Source: Haematobacter genomosp. 1
GTDB taxonomy: Bacteria > Pseudomonadota > Alphaproteobacteria > Rhodobacterales > Rhodobacteraceae
Direction of reading: 5' to 3'
DNA: 59,491 nt
Assembly: GCF_002196855.1 (NCBI RefSeq)
Contig: NZ_NIPW01000017.1
Span: forward strand, 1-59,491
Shown: piece after piece, positions 46,511 through 54,693 of the stretch
Layout of the letters: each line of letters opens with the position of its first letter
How positions within the stretch are numbered: the stretch's first letter is position 1
Made by a program: the position numbers and the translations under genes
Notes under the pieces: model-generated
The model's input: only the letters and a program-made list of their open reading frames with translations
Databases searched by the model: none
What the model was told of the DNA's origin: nothing

Positions 46511-47011
46511 TTACACCCCCGTTGTGTTTTCCTTGCGTTCACTCTGACCAGGCTTGTCCTTCGCAGAGCGGAAGCTGTCCCAGAACAGCAGGGCTGCGCC
46601 GCAGAAAATCGTTACGTCCGCGAGATTGAAGGACGGCCAGTGGTATGATCCGTAATGGAAGTCGAGAAAGTCAGGAACGGCCTGATAGCGTACGCGGTCA
46701 AGAATATTGCCGAGTGCGCCGCCGATGATCAGACCGAGAGCGGCAGCTGTCAGCCTGTCCGGCGCGCGCCATAACCAGATCAATAGCCATGCCACGATCA
46801 CGCCAGCAAGCGCGATGAGACCCCACCACGGTACGAACCCGCCGAGCATACCGAAGCTGACCCCATCGTTCAGAACCCGCACGAGGTTAAGAAAGGGTAA
46901 AACCTCGACCCCGCTCTCGAGCGCCGGTGTGGTCAGGGCGAGCGCCTTGGTGCCCTGATCGAGACCGAGCGCTGCGATTGCGCAGAGCCCACCGAGAACG
47001 CGACCGTTCAT
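46511..47011 (-). CDS. lspA: Lipoprotein signal peptidase (signal peptidase II)
   Basis: 166 residues with four membrane helices. Catalytic Asp residues occur in the conserved stretches NILDRVRY and FNLADVTIF; FGML and GGALGN motifs are also present. ATG 47011 overlaps the upstream CDF stop (ATGA). Accessory lspA genes beside metal-efflux genes are known from Pb/Cd resistance (pbrC-like), which fits the CmtR-like regulator nearby. Confidence 0.92.
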   Translation of the reverse strand: MNGRVLGGLCAIAALGLDQGTKALALTTPALESGVEVLPFLNLVRVLNDGVSFGMLGGFVPWWGLIALAGVIVAWLLIWLWRAPDRLTAAALGLIIGGALGNILDRVRYQAVPDFLDFHYGSYHWPSFNLADVTIFCGAALLFWDSFRSAKDKPGQSERKENTTGV

Positions 47012-47862
47012 GCCGTCGCCTTCAGATCGCCCCGCGCGTCGCGGATGATGGCCCAAGCGGAGTGCAGGAACAGTCCGGCGATACCGAAGGCGACGATAAG
47101 GTCGGGCCACGCGCTGCCCAGCCACGCCACGAGACCGGCGGCGATGACGACCGCCGCATTGCCGATAGCGTCGTTGCGCGAGAACAGCCAGACAGCCCGC
47201 ATGTTCGCGTCGCCCTTGCGGAATCGCAGCAGCGGCAGAACGGAGACGACGTTCACGACAAGGGCGATCATACCGAGCAGGCCCATGAGACCTGCATCCG
47301 GCGTCGTCTGTTCGAAGACCCGGACGATGGTCGTGCCGAGGACGCCAAGACCGAGGAGCCCGAGGAAGATGCCCTGGATCAGAGCCGACCGTGCCCGCCA
47401 AGCGAGGCTCCAGCCGATGGCCAGCAGGCCGAGGAAGGTGATCGCGCCATCGCCGATGAAATCGAGCGCATCGGCCTTCACGGCCTGCGATCCGGAAATG
47501 AAACCGCCGATCATTTCGAGGACCCCGTATCCCACGTTCAGGATCACGACGATCCAGAGGGCACGGCGGTAGGCCGGGTCCTGATGGGCAGGATTCGGCG
47601 GAATGTCTTCATCGCCCTCGATCCGGTCGAAGCCATAGCCTGTCACCGCGACTGCCTTTTCGATGTCCGGCAGGCGCACTTCGGGTGCAGTCAGTGTCAT
47701 GATGTGCGTCGCGGCCGACACTTTCACATCGCCGGGCGCGACCCCGGCTGCCTGTGCCGCCCGCTCGATCTGCGCGGCATCCTTGGCGCAATCCATACCG
47801 GAAACCCGGTAACGGACGGGCGGGACATCTGCCGTCGATCCGGCATTTTCGGTGTTGGCCAT
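47008..47862 (-). CDS. Cation diffusion facilitator with N-terminal HMA domain
   Basis: 284 residues. Residues ~18-85 form a metal-binding domain (YRVSGMDCAKDAAQIERAAQ; a single Cys in the loop). The rest is a six-helix CDF transporter (VGYGVLEMIGGFISGSQAVKADALDFIGDGAITF, SRNDAIGNAAVVIAAGLV) whose HxxxD/DxxxD metal sites appear as D-x3-D pairs. Exports divalent metals (Zn, Cd, Pb) by proton antiport. ATG 47862; divergent from arsR, which probably represses it. Confidence 0.9.
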   Translation of the reverse strand: MANTENAGSTADVPPVRYRVSGMDCAKDAAQIERAAQAAGVAPGDVKVSAATHIMTLTAPEVRLPDIEKAVAVTGYGFDRIEGDEDIPPNPAHQDPAYRRALWIVVILNVGYGVLEMIGGFISGSQAVKADALDFIGDGAITFLGLLAIGWSLAWRARSALIQGIFLGLLGLGVLGTTIVRVFEQTTPDAGLMGLLGMIALVVNVVSVLPLLRFRKGDANMRAVWLFSRNDAIGNAAVVIAAGLVAWLGSAWPDLIVAFGIAGLFLHSAWAIIRDARGDLKATA

Positions 47863-47900
47863 GGTCGCGCTATTCCTGCTAGGATGAATCGAAGAACAAC

Positions 47901-47920
47901 ATATCAGCGAGGAGTGATAT
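47901..47920. promoter_or_regulatory. ArsR/SmtB operator overlapping the arsR start
   Basis: ATATCA-GCGAGGAG-TGATAT. The dyad spans the Shine-Dalgarno (GAGGAG) and start codon and lies in the divergent gap, so one site could control both directions. Confidence 0.6.
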
Positions 47921-48263
47921 GGCGCAATTGGTCGATGACCGCAAGAGCGCAACCATCGAGCGACGGGCGAAGCTGTTCCGCGGCTTCGCGGACCCGAGCC
48001 GCCTGGCCATCCTCGGTGCACTTTGCAACGAGCCATTGGCCGTTCACGAGCTCGTCGAGCGGACGGAACTATCGCAACCCAACGTCTCCAACCATCTGAG
48101 GTGCCTGCTGGAGTGCGGGCTTGTCGCCAGCGATCGCGATGGGCGTTTCATCCGCTACCGTATCAGCAGCCCGCGCATCACGGTTCTTCTGAGCGATGTG
48201 GACGCACTTCTCGACGTGGTCGCAGAGGGCGTTGAGGCGTGTGACAATTATCGTGAGGCGTGA
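47919..48263 (+). CDS. ArsR/SmtB-family metal-sensing repressor (CmtR-like)
   Basis: 114 residues with a winged HTH (LAVHELVERTELSQPNVSNHLRCLLECGLVASDRDGRFIRYRIS). Cys residues in LCNEP, LRCLLECGL and the C-terminal EACDNYRE match the placement of CmtR-like Cd/Pb sensors. ATG 47919 with GAGGAG. It should release the divergent CDF-lspA-P450 operon when metal binds. Confidence 0.9.
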   Translation: MAQLVDDRKSATIERRAKLFRGFADPSRLAILGALCNEPLAVHELVERTELSQPNVSNHLRCLLECGLVASDRDGRFIRYRISSPRITVLLSDVDALLDVVAEGVEACDNYREA

Positions 48264-48267
48264 GTCA

Positions 48268-48448
48268 GAACGGACGGCCGGTCGACTCGGCGCAGATCGG
48301 TTGGAAAGATGTTGTCCGTGTGCAGGGTCCGACCGGAATCCTGCTGAGGTTCGACAAGCTGGCTTCGGAAGAGACACCATTCATGTATCACCGCCACATC
48401 CTCGAACACGAGGATGCGGGCATGATGGGGCAGTTTACGGTCACATAA
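48268..48448 (+). pseudogene. Multicopper oxidase C-terminal fragment
   Basis: Frame: NGRPVDSAQIGWKDVVRVQG, then MYHRHILEHEDAGMMGQFTV. This is the final cupredoxin segment with the type 1 site, but the ligand Cys of HCH is Arg here (HRH). No start or upstream domains remain. Immediately follows arsR. Confidence 0.7.
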
Positions 48449-48943
48449 CAGGACCCCATCCGCTCGACACCGGGCGTCGTCAAGAGCTTACGTCTTCTTG
48501 CGGCGTTCTATCAGGTGCCGGTGTCGCCTTGTTGAAACGCATTACGGAGTATGTCTAGACCCGAACGGAGAACACCTCGCTAAGCTGCGGGTCCGCCGAA
48601 GCGGCCGTCCAGTCGCTCGGCAGCATTCGTCAAAAAGGGCTCGAACCGGGATTTCGCTGCGCTCTCCATGAACGTCCGCTCTCACCCTCATGCGAGCTTT
48701 TAAGCAAAAGCTCGCATGAAGATGACGCGCACGAAGTAGCAGGGGTTGACGCATTCGGCCCTTTGCGGACGATCGGCCCGTCACCATGCTGCGCGACAGC
48801 GTCCACCGAAGCAGCCCCTCAGGCACCGCGCAGCGAAACCCGTGATGAGCTGGCAACGATGCGGAACTTACTGCCATTCAACACCAAGCAAATGCGAGCT
48901 TTTTGGATTCTGGATGTTTTCGAGCAAACAGCCCACCCCCATA
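48449..48943. other. Gene-poor junction region
   Basis: About 500 bases without a convincing gene. It holds the long palindrome at 48689-48718 and a second copy of TGCGAGCTTTT near 48893, possibly ends of a lost mobile element. Confidence 0.4.
48689..48718. repeat. 13-bp perfect inverted repeat
   Basis: CATGCGAGCTTTT (48689-48701), loop AAGC, AAAAGCTCGCATG (48706-48718). As RNA it is a strong hairpin. The half-sequence TGCGAGCTTTT recurs near 48893. Confidence 0.7.
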
Positions 48944-51664
48944 CTAAAAGCCGTATTTTCTTCTACGCGTTGAAAACGCCTGCTCTCCGCCTTCGAGAAG
49001 CTCCTTTATCAGCTCCTGGACTTCTTCCTTGTCGATGGAACCGCACAGCTTTTGCTCGATCTTCGTCCGGTCAACCCCATCTTCAACGACTGGTGTGAGG
49101 CCAATGATCTGATCAGCGTCACCCAAAACTGGGATGTTTGGATTGTGGCTTGAGAACAAGAATTGGCGCTTCTTCTTGGCGGCACGCATCTTCTCAACTA
49201 CAGGTCCTGCTATGAACTGGTTGTCGAGGTCGTCTTCGGGTTGGTCGATGATCAACGGTGAGTCCGATTCCAATAACAAGAGCATTAGAACCGCGGTCGC
49301 CTTTTGACCGGCAGACAGTCGGTCGAGTTCCTTCCAGTTTTCTACCCCGCCCCTACCAACATTTAGTTCAATGACAGCCTCCGGCGGTATCCGTGTTTCC
49401 TCTACGAGCAACGCTAGGCCTTCCCCCCCAGCGGCGATCTTCTGAGAGGATGAATCCGTGAATCCAAATTCTTCGCTGAGCGCTTGAGCCCCTTTGCGAA
49501 TCGTTGCGGCGAGTTTCGAAGGTAATAAGTCCTCAAACTCTTTTAGCTTTGTTATGGCTTGACTGATCTGCCCTTCAGTTCCATCCCGCAAAACTTGTTC
49601 AAGTGGTCCGAGGTCGGAACTGGGGCGAATACTTGCGCGGACTGTGCCTTCGAGCTTGCTGCTGACCTTCTTCGCGGCCTTCTCAAGGTCACGATAGGCT
49701 TTCCTGTCGGCCTTCTCCCACTCATCGACAATGTTCTGTCGTACTTCATGTTCGGAAGCCAATTCAGAAGCCGCATACTCCTTGTCCCTCTGTTTTGGCT
49801 CGAGTTTGGCAACCTGCTGTTTTACAGTCAGGTAAGCATCAGGATCGAAGCCATCACCCTGCAATTCTTTCTTTATTGACCTGTAGGTCGCTTCAACAGC
49901 ATCAGCCTTTGGTTGCCATTCAGAGCGGATCGCCGCCAAATCTGTGGCAGCCTTTTGAGCCGCTTTTTCCAGTACGCTTGCCGCTTGCACTTTGGCCTGG
50001 TGGATATCCTGCGCAATCGCTTCGATTTTGGCCAAGTTTTCTCTGTGCGGCAAATCCGCTTCTTCTTCTGACGGTAAAACGCTTGATGCCGTTTTTCCGA
50101 CCGGCTTCAAGGCTTCTCCCGATTGTTCAAATCCAGTTATGGCCTTAGAAAAATCGTCCAGTATTCTCTGTTCATGCTGGACAGATGCCTGTTCTTTCAG
50201 GCGCGTCGCAAGCTCGGTCTCTTCGAAGCGTTTGAGCTGTTCCTTGAGCCCCGGCAGTGCGGCCAGAGCAAGGTCCAGTTCGGCGATTGTTTCGCTTAGG
50301 GTTGTGACCTTCTTTCGAGAGGCTCGGAAACGTTCCCTGATCCCGTCCTCACCGACGGTCGCTTCGCTATCCGTACCAACAAAGCGCTCAAGTAGCCCGG
50401 CAAGCTGACCTTTATGCCTCGTAATCTCAGAGATCTCGTGTTGGCCGTAAATCTCCAAGTCAGAAATGATGTCCTTGGGCTTCAGGTCGGCAACGATTTC
50501 CCCTGACTGATTTCTTACTCGCGCTTCCTGCTTGTAGGCGCGCTCAATCAGGTAGTAACCTGGCGACGGGCTTGGCGAATAAATTAAGACTGAAACTGCT
50601 GAACGAGAGCCCAATAGATATTTGATCATCGATTCATGGCTCTTGGCAGCATCCGCACCCACCGGTGGTACGTCGAAGACGAAGCGCAGGCTTTCAACTA
50701 TTGTGGACTTGCCAGCACCACGACCACCAATCATCACATTCAATCCAGCATTCAGCGCAACATACTGCCCATCAAGTAACCCGCCATCCCAGCAAACTGC
50801 GACAATTCTCGTGAATTCGGATGGCGCATCGTCAGAATTGAGCATGATCCGGCTTTCGCCATCGAGAAAAGCTTGTCGCAAACCTTCTATCGATATATCC
50901 GTCATCTTCAGCAAGCTGGTGCTGCCGGATTTAGCGAAGTCTTCCGGTGCTGACACGTCAGACGCGTTTACGAAGCTAACAGGCCTATCCCGTTTGTGTG
51001 CTCCGTCTTTGTTAAGACAAATTTGTCGGTATTCCACAGGCACGTCACGAAGCGGCCCGGGGATAGCTGACGCCAAATGCAGCGGTGACTTCCATGCATT
51101 CATTCTAGTTTGGCCAGAGAGCGCCTTTAGCAACCCACTGTTTTGGGTCACGTGCGCCGAAATTGTGATGCCGCCACGGTCATGAACGACCGCAAGTATA
51201 TCCTCAAATCCTTTGCGCGAAATTGGTGAAGGATCTTCGCGATTCCGAATATCGCATGCGCCCACATTTGCGTTCATATCTGTGCTGGATGATCCCGGGG
51301 GGAAGAGACACAGAATGTGTACACCATCAGCGGAATTTGCTTCGAAGCCCGGGAAAACCGCGATGCCGGATTCTTCCAGTTTCACTCGCAGGCTCTCCGA
51401 ATGGTCAAAACGGAAATGATCTGTGAGCGCTACGACCTGCACACCATGCTCTTGGCATGCCTTGACCATCGCGTCATTGTACTGGCCTTCGTCTGCAAAA
51501 CCACTGTTTTTGGAGTGACGAATTCCATACGCGAACGGGTTAACCTGAAAGGCGCATTTCACGTATCGGCTGCCAGATGAGGCTTTCAATGCATCCTTGA
51601 TGCCTTGTGGTGTTGCTCCGTGGCCAGCCAGTGTGATCAGCATAGGGTCAAGAACGTTTTCCAT
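48944..51664 (-). CDS. PHP-SMC ATPase (TrlF-like), candidate defence protein
   Basis: 906 residues. N-terminal PHP-type metal phosphoesterase domain (~1-280: VVALTDHFRFDHS, FPGFEANSADGVHILCLF, ITISAHVT). An SMC/RecF-like ABC ATPase follows with Walker A GGRGAGKST near 313, a long coiled coil (~430-720), signature LSAGQKATAV near 785 and Walker B LIIDQPEDDLDNQ near 806. This architecture (PHP fused to SMC) recurs in defence islands and is annotated in databases as TrlF-like. It stands alone, ATG 51664. It presumably senses foreign DNA and cleaves nucleic acid or nucleotides; function inferred. Confidence 0.8.
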   Translation of the reverse strand: MENVLDPMLITLAGHGATPQGIKDALKASSGSRYVKCAFQVNPFAYGIRHSKNSGFADEGQYNDAMVKACQEHGVQVVALTDHFRFDHSESLRVKLEESGIAVFPGFEANSADGVHILCLFPPGSSSTDMNANVGACDIRNREDPSPISRKGFEDILAVVHDRGGITISAHVTQNSGLLKALSGQTRMNAWKSPLHLASAIPGPLRDVPVEYRQICLNKDGAHKRDRPVSFVNASDVSAPEDFAKSGSTSLLKMTDISIEGLRQAFLDGESRIMLNSDDAPSEFTRIVAVCWDGGLLDGQYVALNAGLNVMIGGRGAGKSTIVESLRFVFDVPPVGADAAKSHESMIKYLLGSRSAVSVLIYSPSPSPGYYLIERAYKQEARVRNQSGEIVADLKPKDIISDLEIYGQHEISEITRHKGQLAGLLERFVGTDSEATVGEDGIRERFRASRKKVTTLSETIAELDLALAALPGLKEQLKRFEETELATRLKEQASVQHEQRILDDFSKAITGFEQSGEALKPVGKTASSVLPSEEEADLPHRENLAKIEAIAQDIHQAKVQAASVLEKAAQKAATDLAAIRSEWQPKADAVEATYRSIKKELQGDGFDPDAYLTVKQQVAKLEPKQRDKEYAASELASEHEVRQNIVDEWEKADRKAYRDLEKAAKKVSSKLEGTVRASIRPSSDLGPLEQVLRDGTEGQISQAITKLKEFEDLLPSKLAATIRKGAQALSEEFGFTDSSSQKIAAGGEGLALLVEETRIPPEAVIELNVGRGGVENWKELDRLSAGQKATAVLMLLLLESDSPLIIDQPEDDLDNQFIAGPVVEKMRAAKKKRQFLFSSHNPNIPVLGDADQIIGLTPVVEDGVDRTKIEQKLCGSIDKEEVQELIKELLEGGEQAFSTRRRKYGF

Positions 51665-52061
51665 TGAATGACTTCACTTCACCTACTTAGCGGGAACCAG
51701 ACGCGCCACCATTGATCACGCGAAAGCGCTATGCATGTAAAGGTCGCATTCCGAAACTAAAACGAACGTCCACTTTGGCGCATGAGCCTTCTTCGTCTTG
51801 CTCCCGCCGCGAATGTCTGGATACCGCCCTCAGGGCTGATCCGACGGCGAGCTCGCTGCAGGCGGCTCGAACGGCCGCTCCGGCGATGTTGCTGCGGCTG
51901 CCGTGCCGCAGCGCCGTCGGGCTGCTTTCCGCCCTTTCTAGCGGTCAGGGTCGCTGAACTCTGCTGACATAACGTCTGGAACATGTGGTTTCTGCCGACA
52001 TTCGACATTGATATCTCGGCCGGAAGATCATTGCGGACGAAGCCCGAGACGCGGTTTTGTC
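51665..52061. other. Intergenic region, no convincing gene
   Basis: About 400 bases between the PHP-SMC gene and the winged-helix gene. A 102-codon frame (51757-52065, minus) has an Arg/Gln-rich composition and no recognisable similarity, so it is not called. Confidence 0.4.
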
Positions 52062-52895
52062 TCATCGCTGGATCACTCCTTCTGCTACGGCCATTCCGTG
52101 CACAGCCAGCTGTGCCTGGAACACCGAACAGCCGAACCTGCTGCGCAGATCTTCTACTCGCTTCTCATAGCGATCCACCCCGAGTTTCCGCTTCAGATCA
52201 CTTTCGTGGAAATATCGATTGATGAACGGCGCTGGCGCCATCAGGCGCTGCAATTTGTCAGCCTGTCGCGTGATTGGTTTGCCGCTTGCGAGGGAAGGGT
52301 CGGACCCGGAAACGTCACCACCTCGCCACTTCCGCATGAACCCCAGCAGATACCCGGCTGGCACGGCGTCATGACCTCGTCCACGGTTGAACTCCCTGAA
52401 TCGTTCCCAGATGTGCCGGCTGTCTGCGGCGCGACAAGGCAGGGCGGTCTTGGCCTTTCCGATCAAAGCCAGCCAGCGTGCCGCTTTCTCAGGCTCTTCA
52501 CGATCAACCACTATCGTTCCTGAGAATACATTTTTGTTTGAATCTCTTATATAAGGGGTGGTGTCAGCTGTGGTTGACACTTCGCCATCTGCATCAGGTT
52601 GGTCACAGCACCCGAAGCGGAAGAGCCATGGCGCAAACCGGCCCTTACCCCGCTGACGCAGTAGGCGCAGCCCTGAGGCTGCCAGTTCTGCCAGAAGAGC
52701 GTGCAGGTGCTGTCGCGATACCGTCATGCGATCGGCCAGATCACCGAGGGTAAAGGCTGCTGTGCCATGCGGCAGGCCATTGTAGCCGTCCTTCCAGGCA
52801 ATGGCGTCAAGGATGACAGTCGCAAGCTTGTGCGCGGCACAGGAAAGTTCGGTGTGGGTGATGCGGCGAAGGATGGCGCCAGTGGTGAGTTCCAT
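52062..52895 (-). CDS. Winged-helix protein of unknown function (possible plasmid Rep-like)
   Basis: 277 residues. An N-terminal HTH (FTLGDLADRMTVSRQHLHALLAEL, then LRLLRQRGKGRFAPWLFRF) and a C-terminal helical region (AARWLALIGKAKTALPC, FREFNRGRGHDAVPAGYLLGFMRKW). Not recognised. It is linked to the conjugation region by an upstream motif and has a structured, terminated antisense region upstream, an arrangement reminiscent of copy-number control. Either a conjugation regulator or an accessory replication protein is possible. Confidence 0.6.
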   Translation of the reverse strand: MELTTGAILRRITHTELSCAAHKLATVILDAIAWKDGYNGLPHGTAAFTLGDLADRMTVSRQHLHALLAELAASGLRLLRQRGKGRFAPWLFRFGCCDQPDADGEVSTTADTTPYIRDSNKNVFSGTIVVDREEPEKAARWLALIGKAKTALPCRAADSRHIWERFREFNRGRGHDAVPAGYLLGFMRKWRGGDVSGSDPSLASGKPITRQADKLQRLMAPAPFINRYFHESDLKRKLGVDRYEKRVEDLRSRFGCSVFQAQLAVHGMAVAEGVIQR

Positions 52896-52957
52896 GATCG
52901 TCGTCTCCGATACGACGCGCCAAGCTCACATCAATACAACATCATCGCAATCAAAAG

Positions 52958-52967
52958 ACCATTATTG
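52958..52967 (-). promoter_or_regulatory. Shared motif CAATAATGGT, copy 1
   Basis: 63 bases upstream of the winged-helix gene, read on the gene strand. Confidence 0.4.
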
Positions 52968-53124
52968 GTTGCGCAACCTCAAAGGATGGTCTAGAACACT
53001 CTGGCTAGGTGAGTGTTCTTTGAGGTTTTGGTGTTGGACCTTTGGTCTGGCGTCGTCTTCAAAAAGGGGATCGAACGTCCCCGACACAGAGAGCCGCCGG
53101 GGCCGCAAGGCTCCGGCGGCTTTT
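52967..53124 (+). ncRNA. Candidate structured RNA ending in a strong terminator
   Basis: In order on +: palindrome GGTTGCGCAACC (52967-52978); a long interrupted stem AACCTCAAAG (52975-52984) with CTTTGAGGTT (53018-53027), enclosing AGAACACTC/GAGTGTTCT; GGGGA/TCCCC near 53066-53082; and the terminator. No open frame runs through it. The promoter was not identified. Confidence 0.45.
53093..53124 (+). terminator. Strong Rho-independent terminator
   Basis: 12-bp stem GCCGCCGGGGCC/GGCTCCGGCGGC with one G-U pair, GCAA tetraloop, then TTTT. It points to the right although no + gene lies upstream. Confidence 0.75.
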
Positions 53125-53792
53125 CAATAGCGGACCTCTTCCGATCCATAGTTCCCGGCATGGTCACGCCAATCCACGAAGACCGAGCGCCAGGAATAGC
53201 TGCGGCAATGCTCCGGCACCGCGAGATCAGATGCCTCCGGGACAGCGGCCACCGAGGATCTGGCCCAACCGTAGTCGCCTTGCGTGCCATAGGAGCCGAG
53301 ACGGGTGGAATCGCTGCGGATGCAGTCGCCATCGCGGTTTTGATGCTGGCTGAACTGGATGTGATAAACCCGGATGCTGCGCACGAAGTCGAAAGCATCG
53401 CCGGAGATGTCGATATCGGCCTGCTCCAGGGCCTGCGCGAGGGTCAGACCCGGCACGTCGATAGGGATGGGCAGGGTACTTTCAAGCGGCTCGCGGAACG
53501 CAATGTCATAGAGCCGCTCCATCGGGCTGAGCGGCGCATCGCCACCGAGGGATGCGCCCATCGGGCAGCGCCAGATCTGCAGCGGTGGCTCGACCGGCCA
53601 GGGCGTGATGCGGCGAATGAACTCGGCGCGGGCCCGCGCGCAGGGGACAGAGGCTGGCCATCCGCCGGCGAGGCACAGAAGGATGGCGCAGTCGATCTGG
53701 TAGGTCTGTGCCTGGACGGAGGAAGGGCTCGAGACTGCGGCGGTCAGGGCCAGAGAGGCTGTCAAAACGGTGGTTCGAAGGGCAGGGGACAT
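53124..53792 (-). CDS. Secreted protein of the conjugation region
   Basis: 222 residues with a signal peptide (LRTTVLTASLALTAAVSS...QAQ). The mature part starts YQIDCAILLCLAGGWPASVPC, followed by ARAEFIRRITPWPVEPPLQIWRCPM; several Cys suggest disulfides in the periplasm. Similar proteins accompany VirB-type systems on Rhodobacteraceae plasmids; function unknown. ATG 53792. Preceded by an inverted repeat and the shared upstream motif. Confidence 0.75.
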   Translation of the reverse strand: MSPALRTTVLTASLALTAAVSSPSSVQAQTYQIDCAILLCLAGGWPASVPCARARAEFIRRITPWPVEPPLQIWRCPMGASLGGDAPLSPMERLYDIAFREPLESTLPIPIDVPGLTLAQALEQADIDISGDAFDFVRSIRVYHIQFSQHQNRDGDCIRSDSTRLGSYGTQGDYGWARSSVAAVPEASDLAVPEHCRSYSWRSVFVDWRDHAGNYGSEEVRY

Positions 53793-53831
53793 GGAGGCGA
53801 CTCGCTCAGTTACCCTCTATCGCTACGATAC

Positions 53832-53860
53832 ACCATTATTGAATGCAATATTCTTGCATT
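53832..53860 (-). promoter_or_regulatory. Shared motif copy 2 and inverted repeat
   Basis: CAATAATGGT (minus strand, 53841-53832) is an exact copy of the site upstream of the winged-helix gene. Beside it AATGCAA-TATTC-TTGCATT (53842-53860) is a perfect 7-bp dyad. Confidence 0.5.
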
Positions 53861-53894
53861 GCTTGTCGTGTGGCTGGCGTATCCGATCTTCGCC

Positions 53895-54170
53895 TCAGTG
53901 TCCCACAACGCTCTGGAAGCGACCGTAATCCTGACTGACCTCCTGTGCCTCAGAGAAGGCCCGGGCGCGCTCGGCATCGAGGCAGCGGAAATACTCCTGC
54001 ACCGCGGTGATGTAGCCCTCGAAGTCCTCCCGGATCAGATCGGCATAGGCCCGTACATCGGCCGGGTCGCTTGGCAACCATGGCCGTTCAGGGGGATCGC
54101 ATGATGCTAAGGCGGCGGAGCAACTCACCATGATGGCGACAAGGCAGGATATCAGGCGCAGCTTCACCAT
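53895..54170 (-). CDS. Small secreted protein of the conjugation region
   Basis: 91 residues: signal peptide (LRLISCLVAIMVSCSAALA), then CDPPERPWLPSDP and a helical segment DLIREDFEGYITAVQEYFRCLDAERARAF with two Cys overall. Small periplasmic helical proteins of this kind often accompany type IV secretion genes. ATG 54170. Divergent from the virB operon. No family recognised. Confidence 0.65.
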   Translation of the reverse strand: MVKLRLISCLVAIMVSCSAALASCDPPERPWLPSDPADVRAYADLIREDFEGYITAVQEYFRCLDAERARAFSEAQEVSQDYGRFQSVVGH

Positions 54171-54274
54171 GTTTCGGACGAGGCCCCATCATTGCTTTGA
54201 TTTGCCACAGTCTTGGGCTATCCACCTTTATGGAGCGATGATCTGCCGTCAAGGCATCAAATAATCATTGCCAT

Positions 54275-54284
54275 CAATAATAGT
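54275..54284 (+). promoter_or_regulatory. Shared motif CAATAATAGT, copy 3
   Basis: One mismatch from the other two copies; 74 bases upstream of the first gene of the virB operon. Confidence 0.4.
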
Positions 54285-54357
54285 GTAATGATACGGCTAT
54301 GGTGATTTGATTCCCCATGGCCTGACCCATTCTATGGAGAGGAGCCGCGGGGAGACC

Positions 54358-54693
54358 ATGTTAGAAGACGCCCCGAATGTGGTTACAGAAGACGGATTGC
54401 GACAGCTGCTCGCCCAGGGCTATTTGGCCGAAGTGGTCTGTCGGACCGCGGCCGAGAAGCGCCTCAACGCCTGGTACGGCTCTTGGTATGTGCGGGCGAT
54501 CGGGCCCGCTGGCGGCGATGAGAAGATTGTCGTCACCAGCCGCAATTACATCAGGGCCCGTGAGTTTAAGACCGTTGCCGGGCTTGTTAGCTTCCTCTCG
54601 GATATCGGAATGCGCACGGCGCATATTCCTCTCGACGAGGGCGGCCGCTCTCTCCACCAACTGCCGGAGCCTGCGCCCGCGCAGCAGGGCTGA
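54358..54693 (+). CDS. Conserved protein at the head of the virB operon
   Basis: 111 residues, soluble. VTEDGLRQLLAQGYLAEVVCRT, RLNAWYGSWYVRAIGPAGGD, IVVTSRNYIRAREFKTVAGL, with SFLSDIGMRTAHIPL near the end. Function unknown; position suggests a regulator or accessory protein of conjugation. ATG 54358 follows GGGGAGACC. It overlaps the transglycosylase frame that follows. Confidence 0.65.
   Translation: MLEDAPNVVTEDGLRQLLAQGYLAEVVCRTAAEKRLNAWYGSWYVRAIGPAGGDEKIVVTSRNYIRAREFKTVAGLVSFLSDIGMRTAHIPLDEGGRSLHQLPEPAPAQQG

Noticed and set aside
48542-48877. 111-codon minus-strand frame
   Set aside because: Arg/Ser-rich, crosses the long palindrome and lacks similarity or a ribosome site.
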